From Pseudomonas sp. F(2018) (lineage in GTDB: Bacteria > Pseudomonadota > Gammaproteobacteria > Pseudomonadales > Pseudomonadaceae): DNA of 64,000 nt. Of this stretch, positions 25,496 through 34,270 are shown piece by piece (positions within the stretch are counted from its first letter, which is position 1; the number at the start of each line of letters is the position of its first letter). The translations under genes and the position numbers were made by a program. A model generated the notes under the pieces. That model was not told the DNA's origin. It saw only the letters and a list, made by a program, of their open reading frames with translations, and searched no databases. The stretch spans positions 1 through 64,000 of the forward strand of contig NZ_SCOM01000007.1 of assembly GCF_005508865.1 (NCBI RefSeq), written 5' to 3'.

Positions 25496-26530
25496 ATGAA
25501 ACTGAATCCCGCGCAACTCGGCAAACACCTGCAAGGCGGCCTGGCCCCGGTCTACGTGGTCAGCGGCGACGAGCCGCTGCTGTGCCAGGAGGCCGAGGAC
25601 GCCATCCGCGCCGCCACCCGCCAGCAGGGTTTCAGCGAGCGCACGGTGTTTCATGCCGAGGCCAGCTTCGACTGGGGCCAGCTCTATGAGGCCGGCGCCA
25701 GCCTGTCGCTGTTCGCCGAGAAGCGCCTGATCGAACTGCGCATCGCCAACGGCAAACCCGGCGACAAGGGCACCGCCGCCATCCTCGAATACCTGGAGCG
25801 GCCGCCGGAAGACACCGTGCTGCTGATCAGCCTGCCCAAGCTCGACGGTAGCACGCAGAAGACCAAGTGGGCCAAGGCGCTGATCGAGGGCCAGCACAGC
25901 CAGTTCCTGCAGATCTGGCCGATCGAGACCAGCCAGCTACCCAGCTGGATTCGCCAGCGCCTGTCCCAGGCCGGCCTGGCCGCCACCCAGGAAGCGGTGG
26001 AGCTGATCGCCGCCCGCGTGGAAGGCAACCTGCTGGCCGCCGCCCAGGAGATCGAGAAGCTCAAGCTGCTGGCCGAAGGCAACCAGATCGACGCCGGCAC
26101 CGTGCAGGCGGCGGTGGCCGACAGCGCCCGCTACGACGTGTTCGGCCTGATCGACGCCGTACTCAACGGCGAGGCCGCCCACGCCCTGCGCATGCTCGAA
26201 GGCCTGCGTGGCGAGGGCGTGGAGTCGCTGTTCATCGTGGTCATGCTGGCCCGCGAGCTGCGCCAGCTGGCCGGTATCGCCCTGCAGTTCAGCCAGGGCA
26301 TTCCCCTGGAGAAGGCCTTCGCCAGCGCCCGCCCGCCGATCTGGGACAAGCGCCGCCCGCTGATCAGCAAGGCCGTGCAGCGCCACACCGCGGCACGCTG
26401 GAACCAGTTGCTGATCGATGCCCAGCGCATCGACGCCCAGGTCAAGGGCCAGGCCGCCGGCGATCCCTGGAGCAGCCTGGCGCGTCTGGCCCTGCTGATG
26501 GCCGGCCAGCGCCTGCCACTGAGCGAATAG
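25496..26530 (+). CDS. holA: DNA polymerase III subunit delta
   Basis: A 344-residue clamp-loader subunit that opens the beta sliding clamp. N-terminal region (about 20-140) is the degenerate AAA+ fold with VYVVSGDEPLLCQEAEDAIR near 20-39 and RLIELRIANGKPG near 77; the C-terminal collar domain includes YDVFGLIDAVLNGEA near 213-227, which is conserved in HolA. No functional Walker A is expected and none is seen. Start 25496 opens with MKLNPAQLGKHLQGGLAPVY, typical of pseudomonad HolA. Confidence 0.96.
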   Translation: MKLNPAQLGKHLQGGLAPVYVVSGDEPLLCQEAEDAIRAATRQQGFSERTVFHAEASFDWGQLYEAGASLSLFAEKRLIELRIANGKPGDKGTAAILEYLERPPEDTVLLISLPKLDGSTQKTKWAKALIEGQHSQFLQIWPIETSQLPSWIRQRLSQAGLAATQEAVELIAARVEGNLLAAAQEIEKLKLLAEGNQIDAGTVQAAVADSARYDVFGLIDAVLNGEAAHALRMLEGLRGEGVESLFIVVMLARELRQLAGIALQFSQGIPLEKAFASARPPIWDKRRPLISKAVQRHTAARWNQLLIDAQRIDAQVKGQAAGDPWSSLARLALLMAGQRLPLSE

Positions 26531-26548
26531 CCACTCGCGAACGCTCCC

Positions 26549-26578
26549 GTAGGCTGTACTCGCCGCAGCCAGTACACC
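26549..26578 (+). repeat. Dispersed intergenic repeat, GTAGGCTGTACT copy
   Basis: A third copy of the GTAGGGTGTACTCG family, reading GTAGGCTGTACTCGCCGCAG and ending CAGTACACC, 18 bases after the holA stop. The outer arms are less perfect (GGCTGTACT against AGTACACC). The remainder of the gap to arfA (26579-26687) shows no gene. Confidence 0.65.
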
Positions 26579-26687
26579 AGAGGCCCGCTCGGCAGATCAC
26601 CCCCGCCCCACATCTCTGGACATTTTTTAACCATCGGCGCATAGTCCGCGCCGCTCGCAATCTCGCGGGCGTACGAGGACCATTCCG

Positions 26688-26855
26688 ATGAGCAAGAAAG
26701 CCCCCAAGCGGCCCAACAAGGCCAAGTCCATAGTCGCCCAGCCCCTGTTCCGCAGCCGCCAGGAACAGCCGAAGAAGGGCAAAGGCAGCTACCGCCGCGA
26801 AGCCTCCCAATGGGAGGCTTCCTGTTTTATGGCCCCGCATAAATCTGCCGCCTGA
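26688..26855 (+). CDS. arfA: Alternative ribosome-rescue factor ArfA
   Basis: A 55-codon gene. The translated core QPLFRSRQEQPKKGKGSYRR (residues 18-37) matches E. coli ArfA DPLFRQRVEKNKKGKGSY, and QWEAS (41-45) matches its NWEAS. ArfA enters the A site of ribosomes stalled on nonstop mRNA and recruits release factor 2. A transcription terminator hairpin lies inside the reading frame (26799-26821), so most transcripts should end near codons 40-47 without a stop codon. In E. coli a nonstop arfA message makes ArfA a tmRNA target, so active protein builds up only when trans-translation fails. The residues after the hairpin (FMAPHKSAA) would then be dispensable. Confidence 0.9.
   Translation: MSKKAPKRPNKAKSIVAQPLFRSRQEQPKKGKGSYRREASQWEASCFMAPHKSAA
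26799..26828 (+). terminator. Intrinsic terminator inside arfA
   Basis: Ten-base perfect stem GAAGCCTCCC / GGGAGGCTTC with loop AAT, then CTGTTTT. It begins at codon 38 of arfA and ends nine codons before the stop. Function as described for arfA: production of a stop-less mRNA. Confidence 0.85.
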
Positions 26856-26951
26856 GCGCCTTCGCACCCACGCCGAGCGCCCACCAGGGTTCTGAAACCC
26901 GCCCGGCATGTTAAGGTCGCGGTCTGTTTGGCAAGACCGAGACACCGCACG

Positions 26952-28247
26952 ATGTTCCACCTCTCCGCCAACGGTCGCCTGAGCTGCCTGCTCGCCGGCG
27001 CCGTCCTGTTCCTCGGCGCCTGTGCCGAAACCCCGAATCCCACTCCCGAACTGGTCTCCAGCAAGCCAGGCGCGCAGCCGCAACGCATCGAGCCGAGCAG
27101 CGCCCAGGTCCAGGCCGCCGTGCAACCGGCTCCGGCACTGAACTTCGAGGACTGGCGCGACCGCTTCCGCATCAAGGCGCTGCGCGCCGGCATCGACGCC
27201 CAGCTGTTCGACCAGGCCTTCGCCGGCATCGCCCCGGACCTGAGCGTGGTCAAGGCAGACGGCGCCCAGCCGGAATTCACCCGGCCGGTGTGGGAATACC
27301 TGGACGGCGCCATCTCGCCGGTGCGCGTGCGTAAGGGCCAGGCCCTGCTCGCCGAGCACGCCGCCACCCTGGACGCCATCGAGCAGCGCTACGGCGTCGA
27401 CCGCGAGACGCTGGTCGCCATCTGGGGCATGGAGAGCAGCTTCGGCCAGTTCATGGGCGAGCAATCGGTGATCCGCTCCCTGGCCACCCTGGCCTACGAG
27501 GGGCGTCGCCCGCAGTTCGCCGAAGACCAGTTGCTGGCGGCGCTGCAGATCCTGCAGAGCGGCGATATAAGCGTCGGCGGCCTGCGCGGCTCCTGGGCCG
27601 GCGCCATGGGCCAGACCCAGTTCATCCCCACCACCTACCTGACCCACGCGGTGGACTTCGATGGCGACGGCCGCCGCGACATCTGGAACTCCAGCGCCGA
27701 CGCCCTCGCCTCGGCCGCCCATTACCTGCAGGCGTCCGGCTGGCAGAAGGGCCGCGCCTGGGGCATCCAGGTGGCCCTGCCCAGCGGCTTCGACTACGCC
27801 CTGGCCGATACCGAGATCCGCAAGACCTACAGCGAGTGGTACGGCTACGGGGTGAAGGGCACACCGACCAATGTCGACCCGAACGACACCGGCTACCTGC
27901 TGCTGCCGGCCGGCCATCGCGGCCCGGCCTTCCTGGTGTTCCGCAACTTCGGCGCCATCCTCAAGTACAACAACTCATCGTCCTATGCCCTGGCCGTGGG
28001 CCTGCTCGGCCAGCGCCTGAATGGCGGCGGACCGCTGCTGGCCAACTGGCCGAAGGACGAGCGCCCGCTGGGCCGCAGCGAGCGCATCGAGCTGCAAGAG
28101 GGACTGACCGCCAAGGGCTACGAGCCGGGCGTGGCCGACGGCATCATCGGCGCCAACACCCGCCGCGCCGTGCGCGCCTTCCAGCAGAGCCTGGGCCTGC
28201 CGGCCGATGGCTATCCGACACCGGCACTGCTGCAACAGCTGCGCTAA
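26952..28247 (+). CDS. sltB3: Lytic murein transglycosylase (MltB family) with peptidoglycan-binding domain
   Basis: A 431-residue outer-membrane lipoprotein (lipobox LGAC near residue 24) that cleaves MurNAc-GlcNAc bonds to give 1,6-anhydro ends. The SLT_2 catalytic domain spans about 65-360, with the catalytic Glu in AIWGMESSFGQFMG near residue 163 and GAMGQTQFIPTTYL near 218-231. The C-terminal peptidoglycan-binding domain PG_binding_1 spans about 375-430 (GVADGIIGANTRRAVRAFQ). Position next to arfA and the domain order match PAO1 SltB3 as I recall it. Start at 26952 opens the signal peptide; eight codons upstream in frame are not needed. Confidence 0.92.
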   Translation: MFHLSANGRLSCLLAGAVLFLGACAETPNPTPELVSSKPGAQPQRIEPSSAQVQAAVQPAPALNFEDWRDRFRIKALRAGIDAQLFDQAFAGIAPDLSVVKADGAQPEFTRPVWEYLDGAISPVRVRKGQALLAEHAATLDAIEQRYGVDRETLVAIWGMESSFGQFMGEQSVIRSLATLAYEGRRPQFAEDQLLAALQILQSGDISVGGLRGSWAGAMGQTQFIPTTYLTHAVDFDGDGRRDIWNSSADALASAAHYLQASGWQKGRAWGIQVALPSGFDYALADTEIRKTYSEWYGYGVKGTPTNVDPNDTGYLLLPAGHRGPAFLVFRNFGAILKYNNSSSYALAVGLLGQRLNGGGPLLANWPKDERPLGRSERIELQEGLTAKGYEPGVADGIIGANTRRAVRAFQQSLGLPADGYPTPALLQQLR

Positions 28248-28314
28248 ATGACAGGCGCGCTTGCTAGCGCGCGGGCCTCGCCGCGCAGCGGCAGCCCGCC
28301 TCGCGGCATCTGGA

Positions 28315-29202
28315 TCATTTCCCCGGCATCGCCCATAGATGCGCCGCCACCAGCGCGCGCCAGGGCGCGAAGGGTAGCAACCAGTCGCGCACGAAGGGCT
28401 GGCTGAGCTTGTCCTCCGCCCCCAGCAGGCGCTGCAGCTGGCGGCGCACGGCGGCATCGCCATGCAGCGAACCATCCAGGCGGGCGAAGCCGCGCAGCAA
28501 GGCGTAGTCCACCGTCCACGGGCCGATGCCCTTCAGTGCCAGCAGACGCTCGCCGATAAGCTCGGCCGGTGCATCCTCCAGCCAGTCCTCCAGCGGCAGG
28601 CGCCCCTCGACTATCTCGCGGGCGAGCAACAGCAGGCACTGGGACTTGGCCCGGGAGAAGCCCGAGCGCCCCAGCGTATCCTCGTCCAGCGCCGCCACCG
28701 CGGCCGCGTCCGGGTAGCAGATCAGCCCGCAGGAATGCGCTCTACCGGCCAGCTGGACCAGCTTGCGCCGCAGGGAAATCGCCACCGGCAGACTGATCTG
28801 CTGGCCGCTGATGGCCCAGCTCAGCGCCTCGAACGGTGAGGCCGACTGCGGCACCCGCAGGCCACGATTGGCGGCGATCAAGCCGCCGAGCAACGGATGT
28901 CCGGCCTGGGCCGCCTCGAAAGCGGCCACCGGCTGGGTCAGGCCCAGCATGCGTTCGGCCAGGGTGCGCAGCGGTGCCGGGTCGCCCGCCACCACGCCAT
29001 CGACTTCCAGCGTCACCCGCACCTGCCCCGCCGCAAAGCGCATGCCCAGGCACGCCGGCGCACCCTGCCAGAGAATGCCCTTGTCCAGACCGGCCTCGCT
29101 CACCCGCTCGGCCACGGCCTGCGCATCGCGGCGATGAAAGTTCAGCAGGTCGCCGACGCGATAGTCGGCAGGCAGCGGCAGGGCAAGTTCGATTCGCGAC
29201 AT
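28315..29202 (-). CDS. alkA: DNA-3-methyladenine glycosylase II (AlkA-like)
   Basis: A 295-residue helix-hairpin-helix DNA glycosylase that removes alkylated bases. The HhH motif is LLALKGIGPWTVDYALLRG near residues 218-236, and the catalytic Asp lies about 15 residues on in LDGSLHGDAAVRR. The N-terminal part (about 1-95) fits the AlkA_N domain. Length is close to E. coli AlkA (282). The start at 29202 precedes the conserved SRIELALPLPADY opening. It is divergent from the chemoreceptor-type gene at 29340. No Ada gene is nearby. Confidence 0.88.
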   Translation of the reverse strand: MSRIELALPLPADYRVGDLLNFHRRDAQAVAERVSEAGLDKGILWQGAPACLGMRFAAGQVRVTLEVDGVVAGDPAPLRTLAERMLGLTQPVAAFEAAQAGHPLLGGLIAANRGLRVPQSASPFEALSWAISGQQISLPVAISLRRKLVQLAGRAHSCGLICYPDAAAVAALDEDTLGRSGFSRAKSQCLLLLAREIVEGRLPLEDWLEDAPAELIGERLLALKGIGPWTVDYALLRGFARLDGSLHGDAAVRRQLQRLLGAEDKLSQPFVRDWLLPFAPWRALVAAHLWAMPGK

Positions 29203-29339
29203 CGGGGTCTCGCAGAGGAAAAGGAAGGCAGCTGGTCGGAGACTACACTGCGGTGACTGTGGATTTCCTGCTGGCGGTCGATCACTAGAGACGATGTCCC
29301 ACGCGACCATCAGGTTCTCTGTCCAAAGGTGCCTTGCCG

Positions 29340-30656
29340 ATGTTCAACAACAAGCTGAGAGAAGAAGTGGCGCAGCTACGCGAGGAGCTCGCCAGCATGC
29401 GTCAGATCAGGGACTCCATCTACAGCGAGATGCTGGTACTGGAACTCGAGCCCGATGGCCGGGTGCGCTACGCCAACGACAACTTCCTCGGCGAGATGCT
29501 CTACCAGCGCGAGGCGCTGATCGGACGCACGCTGGAGTCGCTGATCCCGCCGTCCTTCCACCAGGAGGCCAACTACCCGAAGCTGCAGCAGGCCCTGCGT
29601 CACAACGAGCACCTCAGCGGCGCCTACCGCCTGCTGCGCGGCAACGGCGAGGAGGCCTGGCTGCGGGCCATCTGGCAGCCGGTGCTGAACGCCCAGGGCA
29701 AGCTGTCGTTCTTCACCCTGTGCGCCAACGACCTGACCCGCACCATCAGCGCGTCCCGCGAGCACGAGGGCCTGATCGACGCCCTGCTGCGCTCCACGGC
29801 GGTGATCGAGTTCAACCTGGCCGGCGAGGTGCTGACCGCCAACGAACGCTTCCTCGGCGGCATGGGCTATCGCCTGGAGCAGATCCGGGGCAAGCACCAT
29901 CGCACCTTCTGCGACCCGGAAGAGTACAACTCCCAGGCCTATCGCGAATTCTGGGCACGCCTGAACCGCGGCGAGTACGTCGCCGGGCGCTTCAAGCGGG
30001 TCGACAGCCACGGCCGAGTGGTCTGGCTGGAAGCCTCCTACAACCCGATCCACGACCCCCACGGCAAGCTGTACAAGGTGGTCAAGTTCGCCACCGTGAT
30101 CACCGACCAGGTCAACCAGGAACAGGCGGTAGCCGAGGCGGCGAACATCGCCTACAGCATTTCCCAGCACACCGACGGCAGCGCGGACAAGGGCGCCGCC
30201 GTGGTGCGCCAGACGGTCGAGGTGATGCAGCGCATCGCCCGCCAGATGCAGGAGGCCAGCGATGGCATCGAGGCTCTGGGCAAACAGTCGCAGTTGATCA
30301 GCACCATCATGCAGACCATCCGCGGCATCGCCGACCAGACCAACCTGCTGGCGCTCAACGCCGCCATCGAGGCGGCCCGGGCCGGCGATCAGGGCCGCGG
30401 TTTCGCCGTGGTCGCCGACGAGGTGCGCCAGCTGGCCGGCCGCACCAGCCAGGCCACCGAGGAAATCGTCGAGGTGGTGCAGAAGAACCAGAACCTGGCG
30501 CAGAGCGCCGTGGACAGCATGGCCAGCAGCCGCCAGCAGGCCGAACAGGGGCTGAGCCTGGCCAACGAGGCCGGCGCGGTGATCGTCGAGATCCAGGACG
30601 GGGCCAAGCAGGTGGTGCAGGCGGTCGAGCAGTTCGCCAGCCAGCTGAAGACCTGA
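29340..30656 (+). CDS. Soluble PAS-PAS-methyl-accepting chemotaxis protein, BdlA-like
   Basis: A 438-residue cytosolic protein with no transmembrane segment. Two PAS domains (about 22-130 and 145-255; the second contains RFLGGMGYRLEQIRGKHHRTFC) are followed by an MCP signalling domain (about 260-438) whose hairpin tip reads IADQTNLLALNAAIEAARAG near 335-354. This order matches P. aeruginosa BdlA, which links redox/carbon signals to biofilm dispersal. Ortholog status is not certain, because PAO1 bdlA lies elsewhere. Start ATG 29340 with AAAGGTG eight bases upstream; a TTG two codons earlier is less likely. Confidence 0.85.
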   Translation: MFNNKLREEVAQLREELASMRQIRDSIYSEMLVLELEPDGRVRYANDNFLGEMLYQREALIGRTLESLIPPSFHQEANYPKLQQALRHNEHLSGAYRLLRGNGEEAWLRAIWQPVLNAQGKLSFFTLCANDLTRTISASREHEGLIDALLRSTAVIEFNLAGEVLTANERFLGGMGYRLEQIRGKHHRTFCDPEEYNSQAYREFWARLNRGEYVAGRFKRVDSHGRVVWLEASYNPIHDPHGKLYKVVKFATVITDQVNQEQAVAEAANIAYSISQHTDGSADKGAAVVRQTVEVMQRIARQMQEASDGIEALGKQSQLISTIMQTIRGIADQTNLLALNAAIEAARAGDQGRGFAVVADEVRQLAGRTSQATEEIVEVVQKNQNLAQSAVDSMASSRQQAEQGLSLANEAGAVIVEIQDGAKQVVQAVEQFASQLKT

Positions 30657-30857
30657 CAACGGCACCGTACTGCGCCGGACCGAGCGGACGATAAAGTCCG
30701 TCGCAACTGCTGACTGACAGCTTGTCGTGCACTGGTGCCTTTATGGCCGCAGAGCACGTCGGACAAGGGCCGGAAGCCGCAGGCAAGCCATCCGTGGTAG
30801 ACTGCCAGCCGGCCAAAAGCCCCGCTACCGAAGCCTCCTACCGGAGCCGAGATCTCG

Positions 30858-31910
30858 ATGTCCGACACCGCCCCGCCCAAGCCCGTATCCAGCGGCGAAA
30901 AATTCCGCAACGCCCAGGGAATCACCGCGATCAAGGATGGCCAGAAGCGCCGCGCCTCGGCCGAACCACAGGTCGTCGAGCCCAAGCCGAGCTGGTTGCG
31001 GGTCAAGGCTCCGAGCGGCAGCCGCTTCGACGCGGTCAAGCGCAATGTCGGCGAACATCGCCTGAGCACTGTCTGCCAGGAATCCCACTGCCCGAACATG
31101 GGCGAATGCTGGTCCAACGGTACCGCCACCATCATGCTGATGGGCTCGGTGTGCACCCGCGCCTGCCGCTTCTGCGCGGTCGACACCGGCAACCCGAACG
31201 GCTGGCTGGACCTGGAAGAGCCGCAGAACACCGCCAAGTCGGTGGAGCTGATGGGCCTGCGCTATATCGTGCTGACCTCGGTGGACCGCGATGACCTGGC
31301 CGACGGCGGCGCCGCGCACTACGCGGCCTGCGTGCAGGCGATCAAGGCCAATACGCCGCAAGTGGTGGTGGAGGCTCTGACCCCGGACTTCGACGGCGAC
31401 CACGAGGCCATCGCCCGCGTGGTGGACTCCGGCCTGGAGGTGTTCGCGCAGAACGTCGAGACGGTCAAGCGCCTGACCCATGTGGTGCGCGACCCGCGTG
31501 CCGGCTACGAGAAGACCCTGAAGGTGCTGGAGCACGCCAAGCGCCATCGCCCCACCGTCATCACCAAGACCAGCCTGATGCTGGGCCTGGGCGAGACCGA
31601 CGAGGAAATCATCGAGACCATGGATGACCTGCGCGCCATCGGCGTGGACATCCTGACCCTCGGCCAGTACCTGCAGCCCACGCGCAACCACCTGAAGGTG
31701 CAGCGCTGGGTCAGCCCGGAAGAATTCAACCGCTTCCGCGATATCGGCCTGGAGAAGGGCTTCATGGAAGTCGCCGCCGGCCCGCTGGTGCGCTCCAGCT
31801 ACCGCGCCGACCGGGTGTTCGAGAAGAACAACCTGGGCCTGGCCGCCCCCGTACCGGTGCCCGGCCAGCAGCAGGACGACAGCCTGATTCCGGCGCTCAA
31901 CCTGAACTGA
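30858..31910 (+). CDS. lipA: Lipoyl synthase
   Basis: A 350-residue radical-SAM enzyme that inserts two sulfurs into octanoyl-carrier domains to form lipoyl groups on 2-oxoacid dehydrogenases and glycine cleavage H protein. Auxiliary cluster cysteines are in CQESHCPNMGEC near residues 74-85; the SAM cluster motif is CTRACRFC near 100-107. The final RSSYRAD near 311-317 holds the conserved Ser that also ligates the auxiliary cluster. N-terminal 45 residues are a poorly conserved extension. The 201-base upstream gap holds only a likely promoter region. It converges on lipB over a strong terminator. Confidence 0.97.
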   Translation: MSDTAPPKPVSSGEKFRNAQGITAIKDGQKRRASAEPQVVEPKPSWLRVKAPSGSRFDAVKRNVGEHRLSTVCQESHCPNMGECWSNGTATIMLMGSVCTRACRFCAVDTGNPNGWLDLEEPQNTAKSVELMGLRYIVLTSVDRDDLADGGAAHYAACVQAIKANTPQVVVEALTPDFDGDHEAIARVVDSGLEVFAQNVETVKRLTHVVRDPRAGYEKTLKVLEHAKRHRPTVITKTSLMLGLGETDEEIIETMDDLRAIGVDILTLGQYLQPTRNHLKVQRWVSPEEFNRFRDIGLEKGFMEVAAGPLVRSSYRADRVFEKNNLGLAAPVPVPGQQQDDSLIPALNLN

Positions 31911-31928
31911 GCTCCAGCCTGGAAACAG

Positions 31929-31962
31929 AAAAGGCCCTGAGGCATCCGCCCCAGGGCCTTTT
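31929..31962. terminator. Bidirectional terminator between lipA and lipB
   Basis: AAAAGGCCCTG (31929-31939) and CAGGGCCTTTT (31952-31962) are perfect complements, so each strand has a stem followed by T residues. It serves the convergent lipA and lipB ends. Confidence 0.9.
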
Positions 31963-31982
31963 GCTTGGTGTCCATCTCAATC

Positions 31983-32600
31983 TCAGCGGTAACCCAGGCG
32001 CTCGCGCAGGGCGCGCTCCAGGCGCTCGCTCACCTCGTCCAGCGATGGCGGGGTTTCCAGCAGGTCCCTGAGCTGGATCATCTTCAGGCCGGCATAACCG
32101 CAAGGGTTGATGCGCTGGAACGGCGACATGTCCATGTCGACGTTCAGAGCAAGGCCGTGGAACGAGCAACCATTGCGCACCCGCAGGCCCAGTGAGGCGA
32201 TCTTGTCGCCGGCGACGTAGACGCCCGGGGCGTCGGCCTTGGGCGCCGCCTCGATGCCATAGCCGGCCAGCACGTCGACCAGCGCGTTCTCCATGGCGGT
32301 GACCAGCTCGCGCACGCCCAGCTTCTGGCGGCGCAGATTGAGCATCAGGTAGGCCACCAGCTGGCCGGGGCCATGGTAGGTGACCTGGCCACCGCGCTCG
32401 ACCTGAACCACCGGGATATCGCCAGGCGCCAACAGATGCTCGGCCTTGCCGGCCTGCCCCTGGGTGAACACCCGGGGATGCTGCAGCAGCCAGATCTCGT
32501 CGGCAGTCTGCTCGTCACGCTCGGCGGTGAAGCTGCGCATGGCTTCCAGGGTCGGCAGGTATTCGGCCAGCCCCAGGTGGCGCACGACGAGCTCTGCCAC
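31983..32600 (-). CDS. lipB: Octanoyl-[ACP]:protein N-octanoyltransferase
   Basis: A 205-residue enzyme that transfers octanoate from ACP to the lipoyl domains, the step before LipA. Conserved motifs: RGGQVTYHGPGQLVAYLMLNL near residues 72-92, where the HGPGQ loop is catalytic, and KIASLGLRVRNGCSFHGLALN near 135-155 with the catalytic Lys, followed by the family Cys in NPCGYAGL near 168. The start is GTG at 32600 and overlaps the last base of the DUF493 stop, so the two are translationally coupled. Confidence 0.95.
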   Translation of the reverse strand: MAELVVRHLGLAEYLPTLEAMRSFTAERDEQTADEIWLLQHPRVFTQGQAGKAEHLLAPGDIPVVQVERGGQVTYHGPGQLVAYLMLNLRRQKLGVRELVTAMENALVDVLAGYGIEAAPKADAPGVYVAGDKIASLGLRVRNGCSFHGLALNVDMDMSPFQRINPCGYAGLKMIQLRDLLETPPSLDEVSERLERALRERLGYR

Positions 32601-32878
32601 TAGAGCACCATGTGCACGCGGCCGGTGGCCTTGAGGTCGAGGTGGATCGCCTGCAACTGCTCCACGCCGGTGGCGGTGATCAGCACCTGCACGGAGAGGA
32701 AACGGCCGTTGCGGCTGTCGCGCACCACTAGGGTGTCGACGTCGAAGCCCGGCGCGTGGCGCTGGATGATCTCGACCACCAGATCGGAGAAGCCTTCGCC
32801 GGCCTCGCCGATCACCTTGATCGGGTAGCGCTCGCAGGGGAATTCGATTTTCGGGGCTTGTACTTCGGTATCGGTCAT
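32600..32878 (-). CDS. ybeD: YbeD-like regulator of lipoate synthesis (DUF493)
   Basis: A 92-residue protein of the DUF493/YbeD family, which has an ACT-like ferredoxin fold (IEFPCERYPIKVIGEAGEGF opening, then RNGRFLSVQVLITATG). It is regularly found between dacA/dacC and lipB, as here, and is thought to be regulatory but its ligand is unknown. The start at 32878 is supported by GGAG nine bases upstream; a GTG at 32887 is the alternative. It is cotranscribed with lipB. Confidence 0.92.
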   Translation of the reverse strand: MTDTEVQAPKIEFPCERYPIKVIGEAGEGFSDLVVEIIQRHAPGFDVDTLVVRDSRNGRFLSVQVLITATGVEQLQAIHLDLKATGRVHMVL

Positions 32879-32914
32879 CGCGGTCACTCCGGGTTGCTCA
32901 CCCGTGAAATGCGA

Positions 32915-32934
32915 ACGCCCCGATTCCGGGGCGT
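32915..32934 (-). terminator. Hairpin between dacC and ybeD
   Basis: ACGCCCCG-ATTC-CGGGGCGT (32915-32934). Read from the minus strand it follows dacC by about 70 bases and is followed by TTCGCATTT, so it may be a weak terminator or attenuator before ybeD-lipB. Confidence 0.5.
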
Positions 32935-33003
32935 CCTTGTGAGTCTTCAGCTCCCTAATCTTGGGCTCTGACGGCGGTCTTTCAAGGCCGCCAAGACGAC
33001 TCT

Positions 33004-34179
33004 TTAGTTGAACAGTCCGTAGAAGAACAGACGGATGCTATCCCACAGGCGGCGGAAGAAACCACCCTCCTCCACCGGCTCCAGGGCGATCAGGTCGGCG
33101 CTGTGCACCACCTCGGCGCCGAGCTTGACCTCGACCTTGCCGATCACGTCGCCGGTCTTGAGCGGAGCCACCAGCTGCGGCTCCAGCACCATGCTGGCTT
33201 GCAGCTGCTTCACCTGGCCCTTGGGCAGGGTCAGGCTGAGGTCCTGGGCCAGGCCGGCCTTGACCTGGCGGGTGGTGCCCTTCCAGACCTGGGCCTGGGC
33301 CAGCTCCTGGCCCGCCTTGTAGAAGGTCTGGGTCTCGAAGAAGCGGAAGCCGTAGGTCAGCAGCTTCTGGGTCTCGGCGGCGCGGGTCTTCTCGCTGTCG
33401 GTACCGAACACCGAAGTGATCATGCGCGCGCCTTCGCGCACGGCGGAGGCCACCAGGCAGAAGCCGGCTTCCTCGGTGTGGCCGGTCTTCAGACCGTCGA
33501 CGGTGCTGTCACGCCACAGCAGCAGGTTGCGGTTACCCTGCTTGATGTTGTTCCAGTAGAACTCCTTCTGCGAGTAGATCGCGTAGTGCTGCTGGTCTTC
33601 GTTGATGATGGCGCGGGCCAGGATGGCCATGTCGTGGGCGCTGGAGTAGTGCTCCGGGTGCGGCAGGCCGGTGGCATTCATGAAGTGCGAGTTTTTCATG
33701 CCGAGCTTCTCGGCGGTCTCGTTCATCATGTCGGCGAAGGCGTCTTCGCTGCCGGCGATGTACTCGGCGATGGCGATGCTGGCGTCGTTGCCGGACTGGA
33801 TGATGATGCCGTGCAGCAGGTCATCCACCTTCACCTGGCTGTTCAGCGGCAGGAACATGGTCGAGCCACCGGAGGCGGCGCCACCGGTGCGCCAGGCGTG
33901 TTCGCTGACGGTGACCAGGTCCTGCTCGCCGATCTTGCCCTTGCGGATTTCCAGGGTGGCGATGTAGGCGGTCATCAGCTTGGTCAGGCTGGCCGGCGGC
34001 AGGCGCTGGTCGCCGTTGTTCTCCACCAGCACCTTGCCGCTGGCGCCGTCCATCAGCACGTAGGACTTGGCGGCCAGCTGCGGCGGCGAGGGAATGGCCG
34101 AGTCGGCGGACGCGACGAGAGGCGCGGCCAGCAGGGTGACGAGCAGGGAAAGGCGTTGGGCAAAGCGGGCGATGTTCAT
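33004..34179 (-). CDS. dacC: D-alanyl-D-alanine carboxypeptidase (PBP5/6 type)
   Basis: A 391-residue periplasmic penicillin-binding protein that trims the terminal D-Ala of peptidoglycan stem peptides. Signal peptide 1-25; active-site SLTK (S64-K67), SGN (129-131) and KTG (231-233) are all present. A PBP5_C beta domain follows (about 285-375) and the end is an amphipathic helix (RRLWDSIRLFFYGLFN) that anchors it to the inner membrane. P. aeruginosa names this locus dacC; dacA is the E. coli equivalent. It lies after rlpA in the same direction. Confidence 0.95.
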   Translation of the reverse strand: MNIARFAQRLSLLVTLLAAPLVASADSAIPSPPQLAAKSYVLMDGASGKVLVENNGDQRLPPASLTKLMTAYIATLEIRKGKIGEQDLVTVSEHAWRTGGAASGGSTMFLPLNSQVKVDDLLHGIIIQSGNDASIAIAEYIAGSEDAFADMMNETAEKLGMKNSHFMNATGLPHPEHYSSAHDMAILARAIINEDQQHYAIYSQKEFYWNNIKQGNRNLLLWRDSTVDGLKTGHTEEAGFCLVASAVREGARMITSVFGTDSEKTRAAETQKLLTYGFRFFETQTFYKAGQELAQAQVWKGTTRQVKAGLAQDLSLTLPKGQVKQLQASMVLEPQLVAPLKTGDVIGKVEVKLGAEVVHSADLIALEPVEEGGFFRRLWDSIRLFFYGLFN

Positions 34180-34270
34180 CCGTCTCTCTGAAATAGCTAT
34201 TCAACAATGGCACAGGCGGGCCGGGGCCCGCCTGCATTCACCGCCGCCCTCGCGGGCGACGCACGAAGTT

